This document shows positions 1 through 8,183 of a DNA stretch of 64,000 nucleotides, in pieces; within the stretch, counting starts at the first letter, position 1; each line of letters starts with the position of its first letter. The notes under the pieces are model-generated. The model searched no databases. It saw only the letters and a program-made list of their open reading frames with translations, and was not told the DNA's origin. The position numbers were made by a program, and so were the translations under genes. The stretch lies in NCBI RefSeq assembly GCF_038007285.1, contig NZ_JBBOWX010000001.1, positions 1,443,501 through 1,507,500 of the forward strand. The letters are read 5' to 3'. Origin of the DNA: Sporosarcina sp. FSL K6-3457. GTDB lineage: Bacteria; Bacillota; Bacilli; Bacillales_A; Planococcaceae.

Positions 1-1631
1 TCGTTTATCAAATTTATCCGAAAAGCTTTAACGATACGACGGGCAAGGGTACTGGCGATATTAGAGGCGTGATGGACAAATTAGATTATCTACAAGAATT
101 AGGGGTCGATGTGATTTGGCTAACACCTATCTATCAGTCCCCGCAGAATGATAATGGCTATGATATTAGTGATTATTATGCAATTGACGAGTCCTATGGC
201 ACCATGGAGGATTTTGAGAAGTTACTAGACGAGACGCATAAACGTGGGATGCGTCTCATCATGGATTTGGTCATTAACCATACATCGACTGAACATGAAT
301 GGTTTAAGCAGTCCGCTAGTTCCAAGGATAGTGAGTATCGTGACTTCTATATTTGGAAAGACGGCGTCGATGGCAAGGAGCCGAATAATTGGCAGTCGAA
401 ATTTGGTGGCTCTGCTTGGGGGTATGACGAACAAAGTGGTCAATACTATTTACACTTATTCGACAAGACGCAGGCAGATTTAAATTGGGAAAATGAAGCG
501 GTTCGTAAAAAGTTATATGACATGATGGGCTTCTGGGCGGAAAAAGGTATCGATGGGTTCCGGCTGGATGTCATCAATTTAATTTCCAAAGATCAACAAT
601 TTCCGAACGATGATATTGGAGATGGACGACGGTTTTACACGGATGGGCCAAGAATTCATGAGTATTTACAGGAGATGAATGAAGCTGTTTTGACTCCTTA
701 TCAATTAATAACCGTTGGGGAAATGTCTTCAACAACGTTGGATAGTTGTATTTTGTATACGCAAGCAGATCGAAAAGAGCTGGATATGACATTTCAGTTT
801 CATCATTTGAAGGTTGATTATCCGAATGGTGAAAAATGGACGAAGGCGCCCTTTGACTTTATGCAGTTGAAGGAAATTCTCACGCATTGGCAAGTCGGTA
901 TGCATGAAGGAAACGGCTGGAATGCGCTGTTTTGGTGCAATCATGATCAGCCGCGTATTGTGTCTAGACTTGGCGATGATGGTAAGTATCGTGAGCAATC
1001 AGCCAAAATGCTTGCGACAACGCTACACATGATGAATGGTACGCCTTATATTTATCAAGGTGAAGAAATAGGCATGACCAATCATAATTTCGCGACGATC
1101 GATGGTTACCGTGATGTTGAGTCATTAAATGCTTATCAGTCCATGCAAAATGAAGGTAAGTCAGAGCAAGAAATCATAGGCATTTTACAACAGAAATCAC
1201 GGGATAACGCGAGAACGCCTATGCAATGGTCAGCTGAACCTCAAGCTGGATTTACGACGGGGACGCCTTGGATTCCTGTGACGGCTAATTATCCAGCTAT
1301 TAATGTGGAGCAAGCACTAGTAAATAAAAACTCCATTTTTTATCATTATCAACAGTTAATCGCTTTGAGGAAGAAATATGCTATTATAGTAGCAGGCGAT
1401 TATCAGCCGCTTCTGCTGGAGCATCCACATATTTATGCGTATAAGCGTAATTGGAATAATGAAAAATTGCTTGTGGTGAGCAATTTTTACGGGGAAGAAG
1501 TTACCGTCGATATTCCCGTAGAGGGGATGGAAGAGGCAACGATAATTCTTTCTAATTATCCAGATTCCTCGACCATATTTGAAAAATTAACAGTAAGACC
1601 TTATGAATCGGTTGTGTATTATGTAAGATAA
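1..1631 (+). CDS. treC: Trehalose-6-phosphate hydrolase (5' partial)
   Basis: GH13 phospho-alpha-(1,1)-glucosidase. The family hydrolyses trehalose 6-phosphate, made by PTS uptake of trehalose, to glucose and glucose 6-phosphate in the cytosol. The frame is open from base 3 and continues upstream of the first in-window ATG at 69, so the true start lies outside the window. GH13 motifs are visible in order: DLVINH, GFRLDVIN (nucleophile Asp), ITVGEM (acid/base Glu) and NHDQPR. The stop is 12 nt before treR, so the two form an operon end; a PTS trehalose permease gene would be expected upstream. An oligo-1,6-glucosidase is the main alternative, made less likely by the treR neighbour. Confidence 0.93.
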   Translation, partial: VYQIYPKSFNDTTGKGTGDIRGVMDKLDYLQELGVDVIWLTPIYQSPQNDNGYDISDYYAIDESYGTMEDFEKLLDETHKRGMRLIMDLVINHTSTEHEWFKQSASSKDSEYRDFYIWKDGVDGKEPNNWQSKFGGSAWGYDEQSGQYYLHLFDKTQADLNWENEAVRKKLYDMMGFWAEKGIDGFRLDVINLISKDQQFPNDDIGDGRRFYTDGPRIHEYLQEMNEAVLTPYQLITVGEMSSTTLDSCILYTQADRKELDMTFQFHHLKVDYPNGEKWTKAPFDFMQLKEILTHWQVGMHEGNGWNALFWCNHDQPRIVSRLGDDGKYREQSAKMLATTLHMMNGTPYIYQGEEIGMTNHNFATIDGYRDVESLNAYQSMQNEGKSEQEIIGILQQKSRDNARTPMQWSAEPQAGFTTGTPWIPVTANYPAINVEQALVNKNSIFYHYQQLIALRKKYAIIVAGDYQPLLLEHPHIYAYKRNWNNEKLLVVSNFYGEEVTVDIPVEGMEEATIILSNYPDSSTIFEKLTVRPYESVVYYVR

Positions 1632-1643
1632 TGAGGTAGAGTA

Positions 1644-2360
1644 ATGGAAAAGTATTTAACGATTTATCATGATTTAGTAAATAAAACAACGACGAAATAT
1701 TGGGGCGACTCGACGATGCTTCCTTCGGAAAATAGTCTAGCGCAGACGTATGAGGCTTCACGCGAAACTATTCGGAAAGCGCTAGAATTATTGGCGCAAG
1801 ATGGTTATATTCAAAAAGTCCGCGGCAAAGGTTCCGTTATTATTAGTCGCAATACATTCGATTTTCCCGTTTCCGGAATTGTTAGTTTTAAAGAGTTAGC
1901 CACCAATTTGAAGTTTCCAACGCATACAATCGTCAACGAACTTTCTATTGTGAAGGCTGATCAAAAGCTGCAGTCTAAATTGGACGTGAAAGTGAACGAA
2001 CCCGTATGGAAAGTTGTTCGAATTAGAGAGATTTCCGGCGAAAAAGTCATTTTGGATAAAGATTATTTTAACAAAGACTTCATTCCGATACTGACGAAAG
2101 AGGTTTGTGAGGATTCTATTTATGAGTATTTGGAGAATGAGCTACAGTTGAAAATCAGTTATGCTCGAAAAGAAATCATTGTGGAAGAGCCTACACCAGA
2201 GGATCGGGAATTGTTGGATTTGGGGCATCATACTAATGTTGTGGTCATTAAAAGTAGGGTGTACTTGGAGGATACAAGTTTGTTTCAGTATACAGAATCT
2301 CGTCATCGTCCAGATAAGTTCCAGTTTGTTGATTTTGCTAGACGAGTGCGTAATGGATGA
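1644..2360 (+). CDS. treR: Trehalose operon repressor, GntR/HutC family
   Basis: Transcriptional repressor of the trehalose operon in related Bacillales, released by trehalose 6-phosphate. An N-terminal winged helix-turn-helix covers about residues 5-70 (PSENSLAQTYEASRETIRKAL, then a GYIQKVRGKGS wing), followed by a UTRA ligand-binding domain to the C-terminus. The length of 238 aa is normal for HutC-type GntR proteins. The ATG has a GAGGTAG ribosome site and lies 12 nt after treC. Assignment to trehalose rests on family plus neighbour. Confidence 0.92.
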   Translation: MEKYLTIYHDLVNKTTTKYWGDSTMLPSENSLAQTYEASRETIRKALELLAQDGYIQKVRGKGSVIISRNTFDFPVSGIVSFKELATNLKFPTHTIVNELSIVKADQKLQSKLDVKVNEPVWKVVRIREISGEKVILDKDYFNKDFIPILTKEVCEDSIYEYLENELQLKISYARKEIIVEEPTPEDRELLDLGHHTNVVVIKSRVYLEDTSLFQYTESRHRPDKFQFVDFARRVRNG

Positions 2361-2383
2361 ATTGTATAGTAAATAGCTAGAAA

Positions 2384-2412
2384 GCCGTATCCTATGGGGT
2401 ACGGTTTTTGTT
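2384..2412 (+). terminator. Rho-independent terminator of treCR
   Basis: An 8-bp stem (CCGTATCC pairing with GGGTACGG, one G-T pair) with loop TATG is followed by TTTTTG, right after the treR stop. Confidence 0.85.
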
Positions 2413-2494
2413 TTGAATGGAATTTGCTTAATTTATAGACGTAATGTATTATTGTCTATATTAAATAAGATTTAAGTGGGGTGTGTTTATTTAT

Positions 2495-3613
2495 ATGGAT
2501 ATATCGGAGAATTTATCTATAGAAGTAATGGAAATGGGCTACGTGGAAGAAAATCGTGACTATTGCTGTCTGTTTTGCGATAAAAAGGTGGCTAAAGGAG
2601 TCATTTACCCTGTTGGGGAGGTGCTTTTTGAAGACTGGCGCTATATGGAGCATCATATTGAGGTGGCGCATGGCTCTGTTTTTGAACACCTATTGTCCGG
2701 GGGCAGGGAAAGTACGGGTTTATCCGACCAGCAAACGAAACTGTTGTCTTTGATTTATGCAGGGAAGTCAGATAAGGAAATTCAGCAGGAGCTACAAATT
2801 GGTAGCCTATCAACGATTCGCAATCATCGCTTTGCATTACGGAAGAAGGAGAAACAGGCAAAAACGCTTGTGGCTGTCATGAATTTATTGAAACAGCAGC
2901 AAGAATTACTAGTGAGCGAACCAATTAGTCATAAGCCGATTGACAAATCATTTGAACCTCCGACAGAACTGAAACGTTATTTCTCGGAAGAGGATGGGCG
3001 TTTGACATCGTATCAGTTGAAAGAATATGAGAGAGAACAGTTAGTGGCGGAAGTGGCGTTGTTATTTAAATCTAGAAAAGTCTATGCAGAAAAAGAAGTC
3101 AATGAGATTTTAGTGGATATCTTTGAGGATTATATGCTGTTACGGCGAGAGTTGGTCGATCGTGGTTGGCTGACGCGCAATGACGAGGGCAGCGAGTATC
3201 GTCTTGTGTCTAATTTAGCAGATGGAGAGGGTAGCGAAATGGATTTTAAAAAAGAAATGAAATTGAAGGCGAAAGAGGAAAAAGTAAGTTATGGTATTTT
3301 CCAAATTAAGAATTTGACGAACGGAAAAATATTTGTCGGCTCCACACCGAACTTTAAAACTTTGAATGGCTTAAAATTTAGCTTGAACAATGGCGTTGGT
3401 AACCAGAAGGAACTGCAGGCGGATTGGGATGTTTATGGGAAAGAACAGTTTGAATTTATGGAGTTAGAAGTAGTCGATGAAAAAGACTGGAAAGGGGTTA
3501 ATAAAAAGAAGATTCTTGAGATGCTGTTGGATAAATGGCTAGAGGAGTTACAGCCATTTGGAGACAATGGTTATAATGGTTTGAAAAAGAGTTTTAAAAA
3601 GCTAGTAGCATGA
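2495..3613 (+). CDS. Zinc-finger/HTH/DUF2087 protein with GIY-YIG-like tail
   Basis: Putative DNA-binding regulator built of four parts. Residues about 20-65 carry a CxxC...HHxxxxH cluster (CLFCDKK, EHHIEVAH) like a treble-clef zinc finger. Residues about 80-130 form a LuxR-like helix-turn-helix (SDKEIQQELQIGSLSTIRNH). Residues about 150-240 match DUF2087 (LKRYFSEEDGRL ... RRELVDRGWLTR). The last 110 residues resemble a GIY-YIG fold (GIFQIKNLTNGKIFVGS), but both signature tyrosines are Phe, so nuclease activity is doubtful. A GTG at 2483 is in frame but sits directly on the AAGTGGGG site; the ATG at 2495 is better spaced. A split relative lies at 16417-17180. The target is unknown. Confidence 0.8.
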   Translation: MDISENLSIEVMEMGYVEENRDYCCLFCDKKVAKGVIYPVGEVLFEDWRYMEHHIEVAHGSVFEHLLSGGRESTGLSDQQTKLLSLIYAGKSDKEIQQELQIGSLSTIRNHRFALRKKEKQAKTLVAVMNLLKQQQELLVSEPISHKPIDKSFEPPTELKRYFSEEDGRLTSYQLKEYEREQLVAEVALLFKSRKVYAEKEVNEILVDIFEDYMLLRRELVDRGWLTRNDEGSEYRLVSNLADGEGSEMDFKKEMKLKAKEEKVSYGIFQIKNLTNGKIFVGSTPNFKTLNGLKFSLNNGVGNQKELQADWDVYGKEQFEFMELEVVDEKDWKGVNKKKILEMLLDKWLEELQPFGDNGYNGLKKSFKKLVA

Positions 3614-3628
3614 TCATCAGATGTGAAA

Positions 3629-4366
3629 CTGTCAGCGCAAACGCGAACTGTCGGTGAAAACGGTGAAGCTGTCAGCGCAAACGCGAACTGTCAGTGAAGG
3701 CGGTAAAACTGTCAGCGCAAACGCGGACTGTCAGTGAAAACGGTGAAGCTGTCAGTGTAAAAGCTGGGACTGTCAGTGAAGGCGGTGAAACTGTCAGCGC
3801 AAACGCGAACTGTCGGTGAAAACGGTGAAGCTGTAAGTGTAAAAGCTAGAACTGTCAGTGAAGGCGGTAAAACTGTCAGCGCAAACGCGAACTGTCAGTG
3901 AAAACGGTGAAACTGTAAGTGTAAAAGCTAGAACTGTCAGTGAAAGTGGTAAAACTGTCAGCGTAAGCGCGAACTGTCAGTGAACACGGTAAAGCTGTCA
4001 GTGTAAAAGCTAGAACTGTCAGTGAAAGTGGTAAAACTGTCAGTGTAAAAGTTGGAGCTGTCAGTGAACACGGTGAAACTGTCGGTGTAAAAGTTGGAAC
4101 TGTCAGTGAACACGGTGAAACTGTCAGTGTAAAAGTAAGAACTGTCAGTGAAGGCGGTAAAACTGTCAGTGTAAGCGCGAACTGTCGGTGAACACAGTAA
4201 AACTGTCAGTGTAAAAGTAAGAACTGTCAGTGAAAGTGGTAAAACTGTCAGCGTAAGCGCGAACTGTCAGTGAACACGGTAAAGCTGTCAGTGTAAAAGC
4301 TAGAACTGTCAGTGAAAGTGGTAAAACTGTCAGTGAACAAGGTAAAACTGTCAGCGCAAGTTCATT
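3629..4366. repeat. Phased tandem repeat array, 36 units of 21 or 19 nt
   Basis: Thirty-six units each beginning CTGT(C/A)(A/G)G follow one another without spacers. Counting unit starts from 3629 to 4348 gives 35 intervals: 27 of exactly 21 nt and 8 of exactly 19 nt, and no other length. The 19-nt interval follows the CAGCG(C/T)AA(A/G)CGCG unit type. Each junction carries the dyad ACTG-T-CAGT or a close variant. No frame is kept across the array because 19-nt units shift it, and the only listed reading frame in it is low complexity. It begins 15 nt after the 2495 gene and ends just before a bidirectional terminator. Confidence 0.95.
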
Positions 4367-4376
4367 CACTAAATAT

Positions 4377-4420
4377 AAAAGCCACTTCGTCAGACGAGTC
4401 TGTCTGATGAAGTGGCTTTT
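4377..4420. terminator. Bidirectional terminator
   Basis: A 19-bp inverted repeat (AAAAGCCACTTCGTCAGAC with its near-perfect complement) around a 6-nt loop, flanked by A and T runs. It can end the GbsR-type gene on the minus strand and anything read through the repeat array on the plus strand. Confidence 0.88.
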
Positions 4421-4422
4421 TA

Positions 4423-4959
4423 CTATGGTTTTTTAATCGGCACTAGATTAAAAATATCATGATCTTCAAAGGCGTCAACAAGTCGGTCGAGCCATTCGTA
4501 GTAATCACGCATGTACTGTAATTTTCCAATATCTATATGGGCAAGCTCTTTTACTTCTTCACTAACAGATGGATCTACGACTAATTCTTCGAGCTCAGCT
4601 AATGACCTGCGAACTGCGATGGAATGCTGGTTAACCGATTTTCTCCACTTAATTGTAAATAAATCAATGAAGCTTTGATACCAATCATCGGTTACTTGAT
4701 AGAGATCTTTTCGAACTCCTTTTTTCCAAGCACGCTCGACTAATTTTAAATCGGATAATGCTCGTACAGAAGTGCTCATGCTCGTTTTGCTCATCCCGAG
4801 TTCTTCCGTCATATCGTCTAATGTCAACGGCTCATTATGAAAAAACATAGTGGCAAACTGCCTTCCGGAAGAAGGTGTAAGGCCATAAAGATGGATATTT
4901 TGTGCGATGGATTCAATAATCCGCTCACGCGTTTTTTCAAGTCTTTCTTTACCGTTCAT
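4423..4959 (-). CDS. GbsR/OpcR-type MarR-family regulator
   Basis: A winged-helix repressor of the GbsR group, which controls glycine betaine and choline uptake or metabolism in Bacillus. The helix-turn-helix lies at about residues 45-90 (LTLDDMTEELGMSKTSMSTSVRALSDLKLVERAWKK, abridged sense). The C-terminal half is helical and probably holds the effector and dimer interface. The gene is divergent from opuAA across about 225 bp that contain a clear dyad at 5059-5084, which supports regulation of the opuA operon. That role is inferred from position. Confidence 0.85.
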   Translation of the reverse strand: MNGKERLEKTRERIIESIAQNIHLYGLTPSSGRQFATMFFHNEPLTLDDMTEELGMSKTSMSTSVRALSDLKLVERAWKKGVRKDLYQVTDDWYQSFIDLFTIKWRKSVNQHSIAVRRSLAELEELVVDPSVSEEVKELAHIDIGKLQYMRDYYEWLDRLVDAFEDHDIFNLVPIKKP

Positions 4960-5058
4960 GCAAGTTTTCCCTCCACTGTCATCGGCATACGTAAGCCAAT
5001 CCAGTTATTTTAATCTAGCGTATTATATTCGATGAAAAAAAGCAATTTATAATAATTA

Positions 5059-5084
5059 TTGTACGTACAGTTTTTTCTGTACAA
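5059..5084. promoter_or_regulatory. Dyad operator in GbsR-opuA intergenic region
   Basis: A perfect inverted repeat GTACAG / CTGTAC around TTTTTT is extended by outer TTGTAC and GTACAA motifs. It lies between the divergent regulator and opuAA, where a GbsR-type repressor would bind. Binding is inferred. Confidence 0.55.
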
Positions 5085-5185
5085 ACTATTAAATTGGTCT
5101 AAACGGTTGAAGTTTTATTTTGTTAGGTCTATACTTGGGAAGTATTCAAGTTTTAAAATTGTATAAAACTGTAAGGAGTGTACGC

Positions 5186-6448
5186 ATGAGTGATCAAATT
5201 GCCAGTAAGAAAATCGAAGTCCATAATACGACGAAGATTTTCGGCAAAAACAGTAAGCGGGCAGCACAGCTGCTCAACGAAGGAAAGACGAAAAGTGAAA
5301 TATTGAAAGCGACTGGAGCAACAGTCGGTGTGAAGAAGGCATCCTTTGATGTCTATGAGGGTGAGATATTTGTCATTATGGGGTTGTCCGGAAGTGGGAA
5401 GTCAACGCTTGTCAGGTTACTGAACAGATTGATTGACCCGACGATGGGTACGATTTTGCTAGACGGTGAGGACATCGTCAAGATGAACAAAGAGCAACTT
5501 CGTGAAGTAAGACGCAAAAAAATTGGGATGGTCTTTCAAAATTTTGCGCTCTTCCCGCATAAGACGATTCTTGAAAATACGGAGTATGGGCTAGAAATCC
5601 AAGGCGTAGCGAAAGCTGAACGCCAGGAAAAAGCAAGAGAATCATTGAAGCTCGTTGGCCTTGCTGGCTATGAAGACCAATACCCGAACCAATTAAGTGG
5701 CGGGATGCAACAGCGTGTCGGTCTTGCAAGAGCGTTAGCAAATGGACCAGATATTTTATTAATGGATGAGGCGTTTAGTGCACTTGATCCATTGATTCGC
5801 AAAGATATGCAAGACGAGTTGTTACAGCTTCATAATGATATGGGCAAAACGATTATCTTTATTACCCATGACTTAGATGAGGCATTGCGAATTGGCGATC
5901 GAATTGCGCTGATGAAAGATGGAGAAATCGTTCAAATTGGAACGCCTGAAGAAATATTAATGAGTCCGTCTAATGAATATGTGGAACGCTTTGTTGAAGA
6001 TGTAGATTTGTCGAAGGTATTGACGGCGGGTCACATTATGAAAAAAGCAGATACAGTTCAAGTCGATCGGGGAGCACGGGTTGCACTACGACTAATGAAA
6101 CAACTCGGAATTTCATCGATCTATGTGGTCGATAAAGGGAATCGCCTATTGGGTGCGGTAACTGCGCAGGATGCTGTAGCTGCGGTCGAATCAGGTAAAA
6201 CACTAAATGAAGTGCTCATATGTGATCTTCCAATGATGTCTGCGGATACATTGCTCATCGATCTATTTGACACTGTTTCAACAGCATCGATACCTGTCGC
6301 TGTGGTTGATGAAGATAACAAGCTACAAGGAATTATTATTCGAGGTGCACTGATCGGCGCATTGGCAGGCGATAATCAGTTTATAAATAATGATGCTATG
6401 ATCGATTCTGTCGAACAAATCGATTCGGAGGTGACGTCAAATGAATAA
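5186..6448 (+). CDS. opuAA: Glycine betaine ABC transporter ATPase
   Basis: ATP-binding subunit of an OpuA-type osmoprotectant importer at the inner face of the membrane. Walker A is GLSGSGKST, the signature is LSGGMQQRVGLARA, and Walker B is ILLMDEAFSALDP. Two CBS domains occupy the C-terminal part after about residue 290, as in OpuAA and ProV, where they sense ionic strength. The ATG at 5186 follows AAGGAG with good spacing; an upstream in-frame extension to 5120 lacks a ribosome site. The gene overlaps opuAB by 8 nt, so the two are translationally coupled. Confidence 0.95.
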   Translation: MSDQIASKKIEVHNTTKIFGKNSKRAAQLLNEGKTKSEILKATGATVGVKKASFDVYEGEIFVIMGLSGSGKSTLVRLLNRLIDPTMGTILLDGEDIVKMNKEQLREVRRKKIGMVFQNFALFPHKTILENTEYGLEIQGVAKAERQEKARESLKLVGLAGYEDQYPNQLSGGMQQRVGLARALANGPDILLMDEAFSALDPLIRKDMQDELLQLHNDMGKTIIFITHDLDEALRIGDRIALMKDGEIVQIGTPEEILMSPSNEYVERFVEDVDLSKVLTAGHIMKKADTVQVDRGARVALRLMKQLGISSIYVVDKGNRLLGAVTAQDAVAAVESGKTLNEVLICDLPMMSADTLLIDLFDTVSTASIPVAVVDEDNKLQGIIIRGALIGALAGDNQFINNDAMIDSVEQIDSEVTSNE

Positions 6449-7289
6449 TTTACCTCGTCTACCGTTTGCGGATTGGATTGATAATGGGGTCGACTGGCTT
6501 GTGACTACATTTGGCACTGTGTTTGATGGTATTTCAGATGTACTTGCGGGGATTGTTGAAGGGTCAGTGGAAGGACTTAATATGGTGCCATCGATTCTGC
6601 TTGCCGTTCTATTCTCCTTGCTAGCGTGGTTGATCTCCACGCGGCGGATTGCCTTGATGTCGTTGATTGGTTTATTGTTCATCGATTATTTAGGCTATTG
6701 GTATCCGATGTTACAGATGCTAGCACTCGTCATTACATCTGTAGCGATAGCCATTGTGATTGGGATTCCGCTTGGTATTTGGGGTTCGCAACAAGCAAGC
6801 GCACGTAAAATCATTAATCCTGTTTTGGATCTTATGCAGACGATGCCTGCGTTTGTTTACTTGCTACCGGCGATTTTCTTCTTCAATATTGGCGTCGTTC
6901 CGGGAGTGGTTGCATCGGTCATTTTCTCGATGCCGCCAACGATTCGTTTGACGATGTTAGGTATTGAACAAGTTCCGAAAGATTTGATTGAAGCAACAGA
7001 AGCGTTTGGTTCGACAACATGGCAGCGACTTATGAAAGTACAAATTCCGCTAGCCAAACCGACGATTATGGCGGGTGTCAATCAAAGTATCATGCTGAGT
7101 TTATCGATGGTTGTTATTGCTTCCATGGTTGGTGCACCAGGCCTTGGAGAGGAAGTTTACCGGGCTGTTACACAATTAAAAACGGGTGTTGGATTTGAAG
7201 CAGGTCTAGCGATTGTTATCGTAGCTATTATTTTGGACCGAGTGACACAGCACGCTGGAAAGAAAAAACAAGGGGGAACTTCATTATGA
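6441..7289 (+). CDS. opuAB: Glycine betaine ABC transporter permease
   Basis: Inner-membrane permease of the OpuA importer, 282 aa, with multiple hydrophobic segments and the binding-protein-dependent transport loop near LIEATEAFGSTTWQRLMKVQ. It is homologous to OpuAB and ProW. It overlaps opuAA by 8 nt and opuAC by 4 nt (ATGA), so all three are one coupled unit. Confidence 0.94.
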   Translation: MNNLPRLPFADWIDNGVDWLVTTFGTVFDGISDVLAGIVEGSVEGLNMVPSILLAVLFSLLAWLISTRRIALMSLIGLLFIDYLGYWYPMLQMLALVITSVAIAIVIGIPLGIWGSQQASARKIINPVLDLMQTMPAFVYLLPAIFFFNIGVVPGVVASVIFSMPPTIRLTMLGIEQVPKDLIEATEAFGSTTWQRLMKVQIPLAKPTIMAGVNQSIMLSLSMVVIASMVGAPGLGEEVYRAVTQLKTGVGFEAGLAIVIVAIILDRVTQHAGKKKQGGTSL

Positions 7290-8179
7290 AATTGACAAAA
7301 AAGGTATTTGGACTTGGGGCAGTAGCTCTATTAGCACTTGGACTTGTAGCATGTGGGAATGATGATGGGAAAGCAGGGACGGAAAAATCTGTCGGCGAGT
7401 CACTGAACTATAAAATTACAGGAATTGACCCAGGTGCAGGCATTATGGAAGCAACTGAAAGAGCAATTGAAGCGTATGGCTTGGATGAATACGATCTGGT
7501 ATCAGGTTCAGGTGCAGCGATGACAGCGGCATTGAAAAAAGCTTACGATAAAGAAGCACCAATCGTTGTGACAGGCTGGACACCACATTGGAAATTCGCC
7601 GAATATGATTTGAAATATCTTGAAGATCCAAAAGGTGAGTACGGTGAGGAAGAACAAATTCGTACAATTGGAAGACTGGGACTGGCAGAAGATTTACCAG
7701 AAGCGCATAAAATCTTGTCACAGTTCAACTGGACAGAAGCTGATATGGGCGAAGTGATGATTGCCATTCAAGACGGTGAAAAAGAAGTAGCTGCTGCGCA
7801 AAATTGGATTGATGCCAATGAAGATAAAGTAGCAGAGTGGACAGCAGGCGTAGACAAAGTAGATGGCGATAAAATCAAACTAGCTTATGTAGCATGGGAT
7901 AGTGAAATTGCCAGTCATAATGTGATCAAATTAGTGTTAGAAGAAATGGGTTATAACGTAACATTGACACAGGTTGAAGCGGGTCCTCTATGGACAGCAG
8001 TCGCTGACGGAAGTGCAGATGCATCACTTGCAGCATGGCTACCATTGACACATAACACGTATGCTGAAAAATTTGAAGGTGAATTTGAAGAACTTGGTGT
8101 TAACATGGAAGGTGTTAAAACTGGGCTAGTTGTACCACAGTATATGGACATTGATTCGATTGAAGATTTGAAGAACTAA
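7286..8179 (+). CDS. opuAC: Glycine betaine-binding lipoprotein, copy 1
   Basis: Extracellular substrate-binding lipoprotein of the OpuA importer. The signal peptide ends in lipobox LVAC (Cys about residue 23). Aromatic ligand-cage stretches are visible: GWTPHWKFAEYD, VAWDSEIASHN and AAWLPLTHN. It overlaps opuAB by 4 nt. Its TAA stop is the first codon of the TAATAA target duplicated by the IS element, so the product is unchanged by the insertion. A close paralogue starts at 9794. Confidence 0.94.
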   Translation: MKLTKKVFGLGAVALLALGLVACGNDDGKAGTEKSVGESLNYKITGIDPGAGIMEATERAIEAYGLDEYDLVSGSGAAMTAALKKAYDKEAPIVVTGWTPHWKFAEYDLKYLEDPKGEYGEEEQIRTIGRLGLAEDLPEAHKILSQFNWTEADMGEVMIAIQDGEKEVAAAQNWIDANEDKVAEWTAGVDKVDGDKIKLAYVAWDSEIASHNVIKLVLEEMGYNVTLTQVEAGPLWTAVADGSADASLAAWLPLTHNTYAEKFEGEFEELGVNMEGVKTGLVVPQYMDIDSIEDLKN

Positions 8180-8182
8180 TAA
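8177..8182. repeat. Target-site duplication, left copy (TAATAA)
   Basis: TAATAA directly abuts the left IS end and reappears at 9709-9714 beyond the right end. It contains the opuAC stop codon. Confidence 0.85.
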
Positions 8183-8183
8183 C

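Noticed and set aside
3629..4366. CRISPR array
   Set aside because: Units are contiguous and similar throughout with no unique spacers, and no cas genes are nearby.
4166..4369. Minus-strand 67-codon frame of repeated LTV/FTDSS residues
   Set aside because: It is only the translation of part of the 21/19-nt array; 19-nt units break the frame and there is no ribosome site.
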